Assembly (NCBI RefSeq): GCF_011742145.1
Contig: NZ_JAAQQU010000104.1
Location: forward strand, 143,938-207,937
Direction of reading: 5' to 3'
Origin: Flavobacterium sp. J49
GTDB taxonomy: Bacteria; Bacteroidota; Bacteroidia; Flavobacteriales; Flavobacteriaceae
Length of the DNA: 64,000 nt
Part shown: positions 42,925-51,554 of the stretch, piece after piece
Position numbering within the stretch: the stretch's first letter is position 1
Layout: the number at the start of each line of letters is the position of its first letter
Translations under genes and position numbers: made by a program
The notes under the pieces: generated by a model
Told to the model about the DNA's origin: nothing
What the model saw: only the letters and a program-made list of their open reading frames with translations
Databases searched by the model: none

Positions 42925-43638
42925 ATGTTGGTAAAAACCAAGGCGATTGTCATTTCTTCCCTAAAATACCAAGAAAAAAGCTTGATAGTGAAGTGTTTTA
43001 CGCTAAGTGATGGCTTGAAAAGTTATTTTGTACAAAGCGCTTTTTCGGCTAAAAAATCCAACCAAAAGATTGCCTATTTCCAACCGTTAACGCTACTCGA
43101 AATCGAAGCCAATCACAAAAACAAAGGCACTTTAGAACATTTCAAAGAAATCAGACTTTCAACAGCTTACCACACCATCAATACCGATGTCATTAAAAGT
43201 ACGATTGTAATTTTCCTTTCCGAAATTCTACATCACAGCATACAAGAAGAAGAAAAAAATGAAAACTTATTTATCTTTTTAGAATCGGCGCTGCTTTGGT
43301 TAGACCACCATGAGGAAACATCAAATTTTCATCTAATTTTAATGCTAGAAGTGACCAAATTCCTAGGCTTCTATCCCGATACTTCTGAAATTGACGGTAA
43401 ACATTTCGAAATGAAAGATGGTTTTTTCACCCCTTTTTTGGGAATCGGCTGCCTTAACGAACACGAAACCCATCTGTTTAAAAAACTAATCGAACTCAAA
43501 TTTGACAGCAACCAAAAGGTTTTCGCCGGTGTCGAACGCCAAATTTTACTCAAAATCCTACTCGATTACTACACCATTCACCTCGACGGTTTCAAAAAAC
43601 CTAAATCACTGGAAGTTTTAAAGGAAGTTTTTGCTTAA
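42925..43638 (+). CDS. recO: DNA repair protein RecO
   Basis: A 237-residue RecFOR-pathway mediator that helps load RecA on SSB-covered ssDNA. The N-terminal OB fold begins MLVKTKAIVISSLKYQEKSLIVKCFT, the classical start. LLEIEANHKNKGTLEHFKEIR comes near residue 60, and a helical C-terminal domain includes FLGFYPD and FFTPFLGIGCLNEHE, where the zinc-binding cysteines of other RecO proteins are mostly absent. The 28-base gap after porZ is filled with AAATTCCAA-type units. It is likely co-transcribed with porZ. Confidence 0.9.
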   Translation: MLVKTKAIVISSLKYQEKSLIVKCFTLSDGLKSYFVQSAFSAKKSNQKIAYFQPLTLLEIEANHKNKGTLEHFKEIRLSTAYHTINTDVIKSTIVIFLSEILHHSIQEEEKNENLFIFLESALLWLDHHEETSNFHLILMLEVTKFLGFYPDTSEIDGKHFEMKDGFFTPFLGIGCLNEHETHLFKKLIELKFDSNQKVFAGVERQILLKILLDYYTIHLDGFKKPKSLEVLKEVFA

Positions 43639-43768
43639 TCTTCCAAAAACGAAGGCTGTTTTTAATTATTCTTAAAAAACACGTCTCAGCCCTCTTTTTT
43701 CTTGCTTCTTTTCTCTCTTTTATTCAAAATTCCTTACTTTCGCAACCTGATTTAAGAAAACGACAAAA

Positions 43769-46700
43769 ATGAGTACTAAGTTTACTGAATACAAAGGACT
43801 TGACCTGCCAACTGTGGCCTCGGAAGTTCTTGATTTTTGGAAGAAAAATAACGTCTTTGAGCAAAGTGTAACTTCTCGCGAAGGCGCCACGCCTTTTGTG
43901 TTTTTTGAAGGTCCGCCGTCTGCGAATGGTTTGCCCGGAATTCACCACGTAATGGCTCGTGCCATCAAAGATATTTTTTGTCGTTATAAAACCCAAAAAG
44001 GATACCAAGTTAAGCGTAAAGCCGGATGGGACACGCATGGTTTGCCGGTTGAATTAGGTACCGAAAAAGAATTGGGCATCACCAAAGAAGACATTGGAAA
44101 AACCATTTCCATCGAAGAATACAACGAAGCGTGTAAAAGAACCGTAATGCGCTACACCGACGTATGGAATGACCTAACCGAAAAAATGGGGTATTGGGTA
44201 GATATGGAAGATCCGTATGTGACCTACAAATCCAAATACATGGAAAGCGTTTGGTGGCTTTTGAAACAAATCTACGATAAAGGCTTGTTGTACAAAGGCT
44301 ACACCATCCAACCCTATTCTCCTAAAGCGGGAACCGGATTGTCTTCGCACGAAGTTAACCAACCGGGAAGTTACCGCGATGTAACCGATACAACGGTTGT
44401 AGCACAATTCAAAACAAAACCGGAAACATTGCCTTCTTTCCTTCAAGGATTTGGTGATATTCACATACTCGCTTGGACAACCACACCGTGGACGTTGCCA
44501 AGTAATACCGCGTTGACCGTCGGACCAAAAATCGATTATGTGTTGGTGAAAACGTTTAACCAATACACTTTCGAACCGGTTACTGTGGTTTTGGCCAAAA
44601 ACTTAGTCGGGAAACAATTCGCCGGTAAATATTTTATGGCCGAGAGTGATGCCGATTTTGCCAATTACAAAGCCGAAGACAAAAAAATTCCATACCAAAT
44701 CTTAACCGAAGCCAAAGGGGCTGACTTAGTCGGAATCCGTTATGAACAGCTAATGCCATTGGCTTTACCATATCAAAATCCGGAAAATGCCTTTAGGGTA
44801 ATTTCAGGAGATTTCGTGACTACCGAAGACGGAACCGGAATTGTACACACTGCGCCTACTTTTGGTGCCGATGATGCTAAAGTGGCCAAAGAAGCAACTC
44901 CGGAAGTACCGCCAATGTTGGTTTTAGACGAAATAGGAAATCCTGTGCCGTTGGTGGATTTACAAGGAAAATTCATCCAAGGTTTGGGCGATTTGTCTGG
45001 TAAATACGTAAAGAACGAATATTACGAAGCCAATGAAGCGCCGGAACGTTCTGCCGATGTCGAAATTGCGATTCAGTTGAAAGAAGAAAACAAAGCTTTC
45101 AAAGTAGAAAAATACGTTCACAGTTATCCGCACAGTTGGAGAACCGACGAACCATTGTTATATTATCCTTTAGATTCTTGGTTCATCAAAGTAACCGATA
45201 TCAAAGACAGAATGTTCAACTTAAACGACACCATCAACTGGAAACCCAAAGCCACCGGCGAAGGCCGTTTCGGAAACTGGCTGAAAAACGCCAACGACTG
45301 GAACTTGTCGCGTTCAAGATATTGGGGAATTCCATTGCCAATTTGGAGAACCGAAGACAAACAAGAAGAAGTATTGATTGGTTCGGTTGAAGAACTGTAT
45401 AATGAAATAGAAAAGGCAATCCAGGCCGGAGTAGAAACCGTAAATCCTTTCCAAGGTTTCGAGGTAGGCAACATGAGCGAGGAGAATTATGATTTGGTGG
45501 ATTTACATAAAAATGTAGTGGATAACATCACTTTAGTTTCTCCATCGGGCAAACCGATGAAACGCGAAAGCGATTTGATTGACGTTTGGTTTGATTCGGG
45601 TGCTATGCCTTATGCACAGTGGCATTACCCATTTGAAAACAAAGATAAAATAGACGAAAACAAAGACTTCCCTGCCGATTTCATAGCCGAAGGTGTCGAT
45701 CAAACTCGTGGTTGGTTCTATACTTTACACGCCATCGGAACGTTGGTTTTTGACAAAATTGCCTATAAAAATGTAGTGTCAAACGGTTTGGTTCTAGACA
45801 AAAACGGACAAAAAATGTCCAAACGTTTAGGCAACGCCGTTGATCCGTTCACAACATTGGCAGAATATGGTCCGGATGCAACACGTTGGTACATGATTGC
45901 CAATGCGAATCCTTGGGACAACTTAAAATTTGACATTGAAGGTGTGGCCGAAGTACGTCGGAAATTCTTCGGAACACTTTATAATACTTACTCGTTCTTT
46001 AGTTTATATGCTAACATTGACGGATTCAAATACGAAGAAGCAGAAGTACCGTTAAACGAAAGACCTGAAATCGACCGTTGGATTTTATCCGAATTGCACA
46101 CTTTGATTAAAGTGGTGGATGAAGCTTACGCCGATTATGAACCAACCAGAGCTGCAAGAGCTATTTCTGATTTCGTTCAGGAGAATTTGAGCAACTGGTA
46201 TGTTCGTTTGTGCCGAAGAAGATTCTGGAAAGGCGAATACGGTACCGATAAAATTGCGGCTTACCAAACATTGTATACTTGTTTGTTAAACGTGGCAAAA
46301 TTGTCCGCTCCCATCGCACCGTTCTTTATGGACAAACTTTACAGAGACTTAACACAGGCCACACACACAGAGGAATTTGAGTCAGTACATTTGGCAAAAT
46401 TTCCGGTTTCGGTTGAAAACTTTGTTGATAAATCGTTAGAGAGTAAAATGATGAAAGCACAAACAGTTTCGTCACTGGTTTTATCACTCCGCAAAAAGGA
46501 GATGATTAAAGTGCGCCAACCTTTGCAAAAGGTAATGATACCAATACTTGACGAGCAACAACGTGCTGAAATCGAGGCGGTTTCCGACCTGATAAAAGCG
46601 GAAGTTAACGTCAAAGAAATCGAACTTTTGGATGATGCATCGGGCGTTTTAGTAAAGCAAATTAAGCCTAATTTTAAAGCGCTTGGACCGCGTTTTGGCA

Positions 46701-47170
46701 AGGACATGGGCTTGATTTCCAAAGAGATACAAAATTTTACGCCCGAGCAAATCAACGAATTGGATGCTAAAGGTGAATTAACGCTTGTTATTTCAGGAAA
46801 AAGTATAATTTTATCCTTAGAAGACGTCGAGATTTCTTCGCAAGATATTCCGGGTTGGTTGGTTGCCAATGCAAATGGCATAACTGTTGCACTGGATATT
46901 ACGCTGACCGAGGAATTGAAAAACGAAGGTATTGCAAGAGAATTGGTGAACCGAATCCAGAATCTAAGAAAAGACAGCGGATTTGAAGTTACCGATAAAA
47001 TTAAAGTTCATTTACAACATCATGATAGTTTAGCGAAAGCTATACAAGAAAACGAAAACTATATCAAATCAGAAACCTTAACCGAAACCTTAGTTTTAGA
47101 CAACGAAGTTTCCAATGGTACTGAGATAGAATTTGACGAGATAAAAACACGAATATTAATTTCTAAATAA
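43769..47170 (+). CDS. ileS: Isoleucyl-tRNA synthetase
   Basis: A 1133-residue class Ia synthetase. The HIGH-type motif appears as GLPGIHHVMAR near residue 57, and the KMSKS-type motif as GQKMSKRLGNAVDP near 690. The editing CP1 domain sits between (WTTTPWTLPSNTAL; GTGIVHTAPTFGADD). SRSRYWGIPLPIW and EGVDQTRGWFYTLHAIG are in the catalytic core. A long C-terminal anticodon-binding extension is consistent with the eukaryote-like IleRS2 type, which can resist mupirocin; I infer that type from length and the GIHH form. The DksA-like gene follows after 12 bases. Confidence 0.96.
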   Translation: MSTKFTEYKGLDLPTVASEVLDFWKKNNVFEQSVTSREGATPFVFFEGPPSANGLPGIHHVMARAIKDIFCRYKTQKGYQVKRKAGWDTHGLPVELGTEKELGITKEDIGKTISIEEYNEACKRTVMRYTDVWNDLTEKMGYWVDMEDPYVTYKSKYMESVWWLLKQIYDKGLLYKGYTIQPYSPKAGTGLSSHEVNQPGSYRDVTDTTVVAQFKTKPETLPSFLQGFGDIHILAWTTTPWTLPSNTALTVGPKIDYVLVKTFNQYTFEPVTVVLAKNLVGKQFAGKYFMAESDADFANYKAEDKKIPYQILTEAKGADLVGIRYEQLMPLALPYQNPENAFRVISGDFVTTEDGTGIVHTAPTFGADDAKVAKEATPEVPPMLVLDEIGNPVPLVDLQGKFIQGLGDLSGKYVKNEYYEANEAPERSADVEIAIQLKEENKAFKVEKYVHSYPHSWRTDEPLLYYPLDSWFIKVTDIKDRMFNLNDTINWKPKATGEGRFGNWLKNANDWNLSRSRYWGIPLPIWRTEDKQEEVLIGSVEELYNEIEKAIQAGVETVNPFQGFEVGNMSEENYDLVDLHKNVVDNITLVSPSGKPMKRESDLIDVWFDSGAMPYAQWHYPFENKDKIDENKDFPADFIAEGVDQTRGWFYTLHAIGTLVFDKIAYKNVVSNGLVLDKNGQKMSKRLGNAVDPFTTLAEYGPDATRWYMIANANPWDNLKFDIEGVAEVRRKFFGTLYNTYSFFSLYANIDGFKYEEAEVPLNERPEIDRWILSELHTLIKVVDEAYADYEPTRAARAISDFVQENLSNWYVRLCRRRFWKGEYGTDKIAAYQTLYTCLLNVAKLSAPIAPFFMDKLYRDLTQATHTEEFESVHLAKFPVSVENFVDKSLESKMMKAQTVSSLVLSLRKKEMIKVRQPLQKVMIPILDEQQRAEIEAVSDLIKAEVNVKEIELLDDASGVLVKQIKPNFKALGPRFGKDMGLISKEIQNFTPEQINELDAKGELTLVISGKSIILSLEDVEISSQDIPGWLVANANGITVALDITLTEELKNEGIARELVNRIQNLRKDSGFEVTDKIKVHLQHHDSLAKAIQENENYIKSETLTETLVLDNEVSNGTEIEFDEIKTRILISK

Positions 47171-47182
47171 TTAAGAAAGATT

Positions 47183-47563
47183 ATGGTAGAAGAAAAATTA
47201 AGATACTCAGATGCTGATTTAGCAGAGTTCAAAGAAATTATTTTAGCAAAAATTGAAAAAGCCAAAGCCGATTTAGACTTGATAAAAAGTGCCTATATGA
47301 ACGATTTAAACAACGGAACTGATGATACATCACCTACGTTTAAAGCCTTTGAAGAAGGAAGCGAAACCATGTCTAAAGAAGCAAACTCTCAACTGGCTAT
47401 ACGCCAAGAAAAGTTTATCCGCGATTTAAAAAACGCGCTTTTCCGTGTGGAAAACAAAACTTACGGTGTTTGCAAAGTGACCGGAAAGCTAATTTCAAAA
47501 GAAAGATTGAAAATCGTTCCTCACGCTACGATGAGTATAGAAGCTAAAAATTTACAACGATAA
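47183..47563 (+). CDS. TraR/DksA family protein with degenerate zinc finger
   Basis: A 126-residue protein with an N-terminal coiled-coil (about 5-75, ADLAEFKEIILAKIEKAKADLDLI). The C-terminal region matches the DksA finger in layout (TYGVCKVTGKLISKERLKIVPHAT). Only one of the four zinc cysteines (Cys102) is present, and the second CxxC is replaced by MSIEAK. DksA-type proteins act in the RNA polymerase secondary channel with ppGpp. An Asp-rich loop tip (NDLNNGTDDTSP) is present here. The gene follows ileS by 12 bases and may share its transcript. It ends at a bidirectional terminator. Confidence 0.85.
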   Translation: MVEEKLRYSDADLAEFKEIILAKIEKAKADLDLIKSAYMNDLNNGTDDTSPTFKAFEEGSETMSKEANSQLAIRQEKFIRDLKNALFRVENKTYGVCKVTGKLISKERLKIVPHATMSIEAKNLQR

Positions 47564-47588
47564 TATATGATTGTACTTTACTAAGTAT

Positions 47589-47618
47589 AAAAAAGCCTCG
47601 ATTTCTCGAGGCTTTTTT
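47589..47618. terminator. Bidirectional terminator
   Basis: AAAAAAGCCTCGA-TTTC-TCGAGGCTTTTTT between the convergent DksA-like and LVIVD genes. Confidence 0.88.
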
Positions 47619-47620
47619 AA

Positions 47621-48865
47621 TTATAAATCTATTTCGCTTATGAGTGTCAAAGTGAAATTCGGCCCGTAACTGTATTGCTTAATATGATTATCACCTACCA
47701 CAATCAAATGACTGTCCAGCGGAATTATATCTTTTACATTTCCGGCATAAGTATTTTCTAAAGTCAGGTTAGCACTATTGGATGCATCAAAAATCTTTAA
47801 CCCATTAGCACCACAACCTACATACAATACACTATTTTTAATCCCTAAACCATAAGGTTCATTGATTAAATAAGTTGAAATCAGAGTTGGATTGGCAATA
47901 TTCTCAACATCAATCACATTAATTTGGTCCTCAATCGCACCACAAGTTGATCCGCCGCGAACCGTTATATAGGCTGTGTTTCCAAAAACCACCACAGGGT
48001 CACAAGCCGTAGCATGTGAAAATCCGGAAACAAAATAAGGATTAAATTCATCCTCCGCATCAACGGTGTACATTCCGGTAGTAGAGCCTACAAACAAAAT
48101 GTCTTTCTGAATAAATAAGGTTTCAAATTCGCCACCTCCAAACCATTGGGTCATGTAAACTTCTTTGTCAAAAAAGGCGTTAACCGGATCCGAAATATTA
48201 AAAACATTCAACTTATAAGCGTCTATGGTATAAAGTGCATCATTGTTGATTTGAAAACGAGCATAAGAACCACCGATTCCTACCTGAGAAGCATTAGAAC
48301 TTTCAAAAGAGGCCAAAGCATCTCCGGCCATAATCAACGCTTGACCTTGCGGTCGGTCTTTCATTTCAATAGCAAAACCGGTGATGATTTCATCGCCTGT
48401 CGGGTTGACTGTGTAATCATAAAACTCTGCGTCTTCCGGATAGGTCGGGAAAAAAGCCACTACATTTTCGATGGTTCTGACCAAAGTGATATTCTGAATA
48501 TCGGAAATATCAAAAACCAATAAGTCTACAAAGTTATCGGCATAAAGGTAGTTGCCCTTTACCGAAATATCGTGAACACCGGCCAAACTGATAAAAGCAA
48601 TATTCAAAGGTGTCGCGGGATTTGAATTGTTAAAAACATGCACACCCGACTCTTGGGCAATGTAAAAAAGATAGTTTTCCGCCACATAAATCTTTCCGTC
48701 AGATTGGGTTTGTCTGGCTGTGGTGACAGCGACATCATCTCTGATTTCTGCCAATGATTTTATAACCGGAACGGCAAATTTTGCTTGAACTTCAGCGTCG
48801 TCATTATCACAAGAAAAGGATAAAAGCGATATTGCCAATAGGGTAAGTAAATAAATATTTTTCAT
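47621..48865 (-). CDS. LVIVD-repeat lipoprotein
   Basis: A 414-residue lipoprotein. The lipobox SLLSFSC gives Cys19, followed by an acidic DNDDAEVQ linker. The rest is a beta-propeller built of LVIVD-like repeats: VHDISVKGNYLYADNFVDLLVFDISD, ALYTIDAYKLNVFNISDP, TAYITVRGG with INVIDVENIANP, and LKIFDASNSANL. Such propellers are usually surface or periplasmic and of unknown function. It is transcribed alone, convergent to the DksA-like gene. Confidence 0.85.
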   Translation of the reverse strand: MKNIYLLTLLAISLLSFSCDNDDAEVQAKFAVPVIKSLAEIRDDVAVTTARQTQSDGKIYVAENYLFYIAQESGVHVFNNSNPATPLNIAFISLAGVHDISVKGNYLYADNFVDLLVFDISDIQNITLVRTIENVVAFFPTYPEDAEFYDYTVNPTGDEIITGFAIEMKDRPQGQALIMAGDALASFESSNASQVGIGGSYARFQINNDALYTIDAYKLNVFNISDPVNAFFDKEVYMTQWFGGGEFETLFIQKDILFVGSTTGMYTVDAEDEFNPYFVSGFSHATACDPVVVFGNTAYITVRGGSTCGAIEDQINVIDVENIANPTLISTYLINEPYGLGIKNSVLYVGCGANGLKIFDASNSANLTLENTYAGNVKDIIPLDSHLIVVGDNHIKQYSYGPNFTLTLISEIDL

Positions 48866-48933
48866 ATCAATAGTTTATTGGTTATTGTTTGTTGCTTAAG
48901 ATGTAAAAAAACAGTTTGGGTTGCTTGTATTAG

Positions 48934-48941
48934 CAAAATTA
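48934..48941 (-). promoter_or_regulatory. -7 box before the LVIVD lipoprotein gene
   Basis: TAATTTTG on the minus strand. A TTG on the same strand (CAA at 48958-48960) lies 16 bases upstream, slightly short of ideal spacing. Confidence 0.45.
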
Positions 48942-49026
48942 CTAATTCTTTTGTTAACAACGGTAAATTGTATAGGATGAGATTTATAACTATAAAAATA
49001 TTATGTTTTTTGTATAATAATATTGC

Positions 49027-49034
49027 TATTTTTG
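49027..49034 (+). promoter_or_regulatory. -7 box of lspA promoter
   Basis: TATTTTTG matches TAnnTTTG, 19 bases before the lspA ATG. Confidence 0.4.
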
Positions 49035-49053
49035 CGCCATTAAAACCCTAAGA

Positions 49054-49677
49054 ATGTCATTACGCAATTCCATTTTAATCATCGCTGTTATTTTATTGAT
49101 TGACCAATTCAGCAAGATATATATCAAAACCAATTTCATTCTTGGTGAAGAAGTTCCGGTTTTTGATTGGTTTAAAATTTATTTCATAGAAAATGACGGA
49201 ATGGCATGGGGGACAAAAATTCCGGGAACTCATGGCAAACTGTTCCTAACCATTTTCCGATTATTGGCTATTACCGGAATTGGCTATTGGTTGTATGACT
49301 CAAGCACCAAACATTCTTCGAGGTATTTAATGGTGGCGATTTCACTAATTTTTGCCGGCGCAGTAGGAAACATTATCGATTCTGTTTTTTACGGACAACT
49401 TTTTAGCGACAGTCACCATCAATTAGCCGAAATGTTTACCGACAAACCTTATCAAAAATGGTTTCACGGCGAAGTAGTAGACATGCTCTATTTCCCTATT
49501 GTCGAAGGTCATTTCCCGGATTGGTTGCCTATTTGGGGCGGACAGCCATTTAAATTCTTCAATGCCATTTTTAACGTAGCCGATGTGGCGATATCAACTG
49601 GAGTTGGGATTTTAATTGTCTTTAACAAAAAGGCTTTCGCCAAAAAAACGGCTATTGAAAGTTATAAAGAGTCATAG
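49054..49677 (+). CDS. lspA: Lipoprotein signal peptidase II
   Basis: A 207-residue inner-membrane aspartic protease that removes signal peptides from lipoproteins. Helix 1 carries the family VILLIDQFSKIYIK motif. NDGMAWG follows, then the first catalytic Asp in GAVGNIIDSVFYG and the second in FNVADVAIST. The protein is longer than E. coli LspA (164) because of an insert of about 40 residues between the catalytic motifs (SDSHHQLAEMFTDKPYQKWFHGEVVDML), usual for Bacteroidota. Several lipoproteins in this window are its likely substrates. The 3' end overlaps the convergent cyclo-ligase gene by 26 bases. Confidence 0.95.
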   Translation: MSLRNSILIIAVILLIDQFSKIYIKTNFILGEEVPVFDWFKIYFIENDGMAWGTKIPGTHGKLFLTIFRLLAITGIGYWLYDSSTKHSSRYLMVAISLIFAGAVGNIIDSVFYGQLFSDSHHQLAEMFTDKPYQKWFHGEVVDMLYFPIVEGHFPDWLPIWGGQPFKFFNAIFNVADVAISTGVGILIVFNKKAFAKKTAIESYKES

Positions 49678-50218
49678 GCGTTACACAATAATCCAAACGA
49701 ATATCGACAGCAGAAACATCGTCTATAGCCTCTTCAGGTTCAAAGAATGACAAACCAATTTTGACCACGTCTTCTCTGCATTCAGACAAAAATTTGTCGT
49801 AAAATCCTTTGCCGTAACCTACTCGATTGCCCTTGGTATCATAAGCCAAAAGCGGGACAAAAACCGCATCAATTTTTGTGGTAGGCACTTCTATTCCGTC
49901 AACGGGTTCATAAATGTTGTACTCATTTTTTTGAAACTTGGTATTATCGGTAAGCAAATAATGAGTCATTTCGAGGGTTTCAAAATTGCTTTTGGCCACC
50001 ACGATTTCTTTGTCTTTTCCGGCTAAGATTTGCAGTATAAACTCGGTGTCGACTTCCTTTTGCTCTTCAATGGTGAGAAACAAATGAAAATAAGTTTTGT
50101 CCCAAATATCTAATGACAACAAACGATTGGCGATGGCCAAACTTTTATCTTCCGTTTGTTCTTCAGAAAGTTGTTGTCTTAATTCTTTGTATTTTTTGCG
50201 TAAGTCCTTTTTAAGCAT
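49652..50218 (-). CDS. 5-formyltetrahydrofolate cyclo-ligase
   Basis: A 188-residue cytoplasmic enzyme converting 5-formyl-THF to 5,10-methenyl-THF with ATP. The N-terminus has basic KKDLRKKYKELRQQL, followed by the DYFHLF-like strand KTYFHLFLTIEEQKEVDTE. The C-terminal ATP/folate motif is VPLLAYDTKGNRVGYGKGFYDKFL (about 132-155), then GLSFFEPE. The gene overlaps the upstream PLP decarboxylase by eight bases on the same strand and converges on lspA. Confidence 0.9.
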   Translation of the reverse strand: MLKKDLRKKYKELRQQLSEEQTEDKSLAIANRLLSLDIWDKTYFHLFLTIEEQKEVDTEFILQILAGKDKEIVVAKSNFETLEMTHYLLTDNTKFQKNEYNIYEPVDGIEVPTTKIDAVFVPLLAYDTKGNRVGYGKGFYDKFLSECREDVVKIGLSFFEPEEAIDDVSAVDIRLDYCVTPMTLYNFQ

Positions 50219-51449
50219 AATTGGTGGCCATCAATTCTTCTATAAAAGTAGTCAAATGTTCTACTTCTACGTGATCCATGAGCACAATTTTGTACCATTT
50301 ATTGTTTTTGTCATGCTGTTGCGGTACCAAATCATATTTCTCGGCTACCGCTTGTGGAATGTATTCGGCTTTAATCGTTACGATATTCATAAACGGCTCG
50401 CGGAAATATTGAATGTTCATCATGTCCAATTGGTTACACAAAAACTGTGTCCGCATTTGAAGCACGCTAACTTTTTCAAACCAACCGTTAGGTCCGTAAG
50501 TAAACAATATCATCCAAACCGCCACTGCATTGGCACCGCTTCGACTGCCGCAAAGGGTTAAATCCATGCCTTCCACATATTCGGCTTCTTTGGTTAGGAC
50601 GTTTTCGATATAGCCTTTTCGACAAATAAAAACGCCGGTTCCATAAGGTGCCTGCAACATTTTATGAGCATCAATAGTGATAGAACTAATCTTCGGATTG
50701 CTGAAATTAATCTCCGATTGTTGGTTACTGAACGGATAGACAAAACCACCGTAAGCACCGTCAATGTGCAATCTGTATTGCAAATGATATTTCTCAAAAA
50801 CTTGAATGTAATCTTCCGGGTTATCAACGGAACCAAACATCGTTGTGCCCATATTTGAAATGGCTATAAAATATTTCTTGCCTTGTTTTTGAGCTTCAAG
50901 AATAATTCGTTCCAATTGCATTTTATCAATAGCGCGCGTGTCAAAATCTACCGGAATTTTCAGCCAATCTAACTGCAGTAAGTTGGAAGCTTTCGGAATT
51001 GAATAATGCGTGTCTTCTGAAGCTACTATAGCAATCTCTTGCCCTTTGGCCTCAAAATGATTCATAAAATAATTGCGGAACATCCAAATGGCTTGGATAT
51101 TGGCTTCGGTGCCTCCGGGCGAAATATACCCATCAAAACCATTGGGCTCTGCCTTAAAAATATCAACCGCTATCACATTCAATACTTCGCGCTCTATCTC
51201 ATGTGTTCCGTTAAAAGCTTTTTCCGAAGTCCCAAAAGTGTGGCAACCAATGTTATTCGGATTGGCCACATACGTTTGCAAAATTGGTGCGTCTTTCAAA
51301 AATGGCGCGTCATCGTTAAATACCCTGCTGTCTAATTTTGACGCAGGATAACCCAAGGAAGTGTCTTTTGAAAAATTGACATTATCATGCAATGCCTTTT
51401 CAATGCGTATCTTTCTTTCGTCGTTGGTGAGTTTTTTCCAGAATTTCAT
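50211..51449 (-). CDS. PLP-dependent group II decarboxylase family protein
   Basis: A 412-residue fold-type I PLP enzyme. The Schiff-base lysine is in TIDAHKMLQAPYGTG (about residue 240). Upstream are the PLP phosphate/ring contacts SPGGTEANIQAIW (about 110-122), ASEDTHYSIPKAS and LHIDGAYGGF (Asp near 214). The layout resembles histidine, glutamate or aromatic-amino-acid decarboxylases of pyridoxal-dependent group II, but the substrate cannot be assigned. Its end overlaps the start of the cyclo-ligase gene, so the two are co-translated. The start is followed by the ordinary MKFWKKLTNDERKIR. Confidence 0.85.
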   Translation of the reverse strand: MKFWKKLTNDERKIRIEKALHDNVNFSKDTSLGYPASKLDSRVFNDDAPFLKDAPILQTYVANPNNIGCHTFGTSEKAFNGTHEIEREVLNVIAVDIFKAEPNGFDGYISPGGTEANIQAIWMFRNYFMNHFEAKGQEIAIVASEDTHYSIPKASNLLQLDWLKIPVDFDTRAIDKMQLERIILEAQKQGKKYFIAISNMGTTMFGSVDNPEDYIQVFEKYHLQYRLHIDGAYGGFVYPFSNQQSEINFSNPKISSITIDAHKMLQAPYGTGVFICRKGYIENVLTKEAEYVEGMDLTLCGSRSGANAVAVWMILFTYGPNGWFEKVSVLQMRTQFLCNQLDMMNIQYFREPFMNIVTIKAEYIPQAVAEKYDLVPQQHDKNNKWYKIVLMDHVEVEHLTTFIEELMATNYA

Positions 51450-51463
51450 ACCTAAATTTTTGT

Positions 51464-51471
51464 CAAAACTA
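51464..51471 (-). promoter_or_regulatory. -7 box before the PLP decarboxylase gene
   Basis: TAGTTTTG on the minus strand, 14 bases before the start codon. No -33 TTG seen. Confidence 0.4.
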
Positions 51472-51519
51472 AGGCTTACTCTCAGGAAAAAACATGATAA
51501 ATGTTAGGCTTTACCGCTC

Positions 51520-51549
51520 TTGTATTTAAGTAGAATTCCGTTAACTTTG
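51520..51549 (+). promoter_or_regulatory. uvrC promoter, consensus TTG-N19-TAACTTTG
   Basis: TTG at 51520-51522, a 19-base spacer, then TAACTTTG at 51542-51549. This is a full match to the Bacteroidota housekeeping promoter. The box ends five bases before the uvrC ATG, so the transcript would begin about at the start codon. Confidence 0.7.
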
Positions 51550-51554
51550 TTTTT

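Noticed and set aside
43639-43768. Terminator or regulatory RNA before ileS
   Set aside because: The region is pyrimidine-rich but forms no convincing hairpin and no T-box-like features are seen.
46339-46881. 180-codon frame on the minus strand inside ileS
   Set aside because: It lies wholly inside a certain gene on the other strand, has no start context and no recognisable domain.
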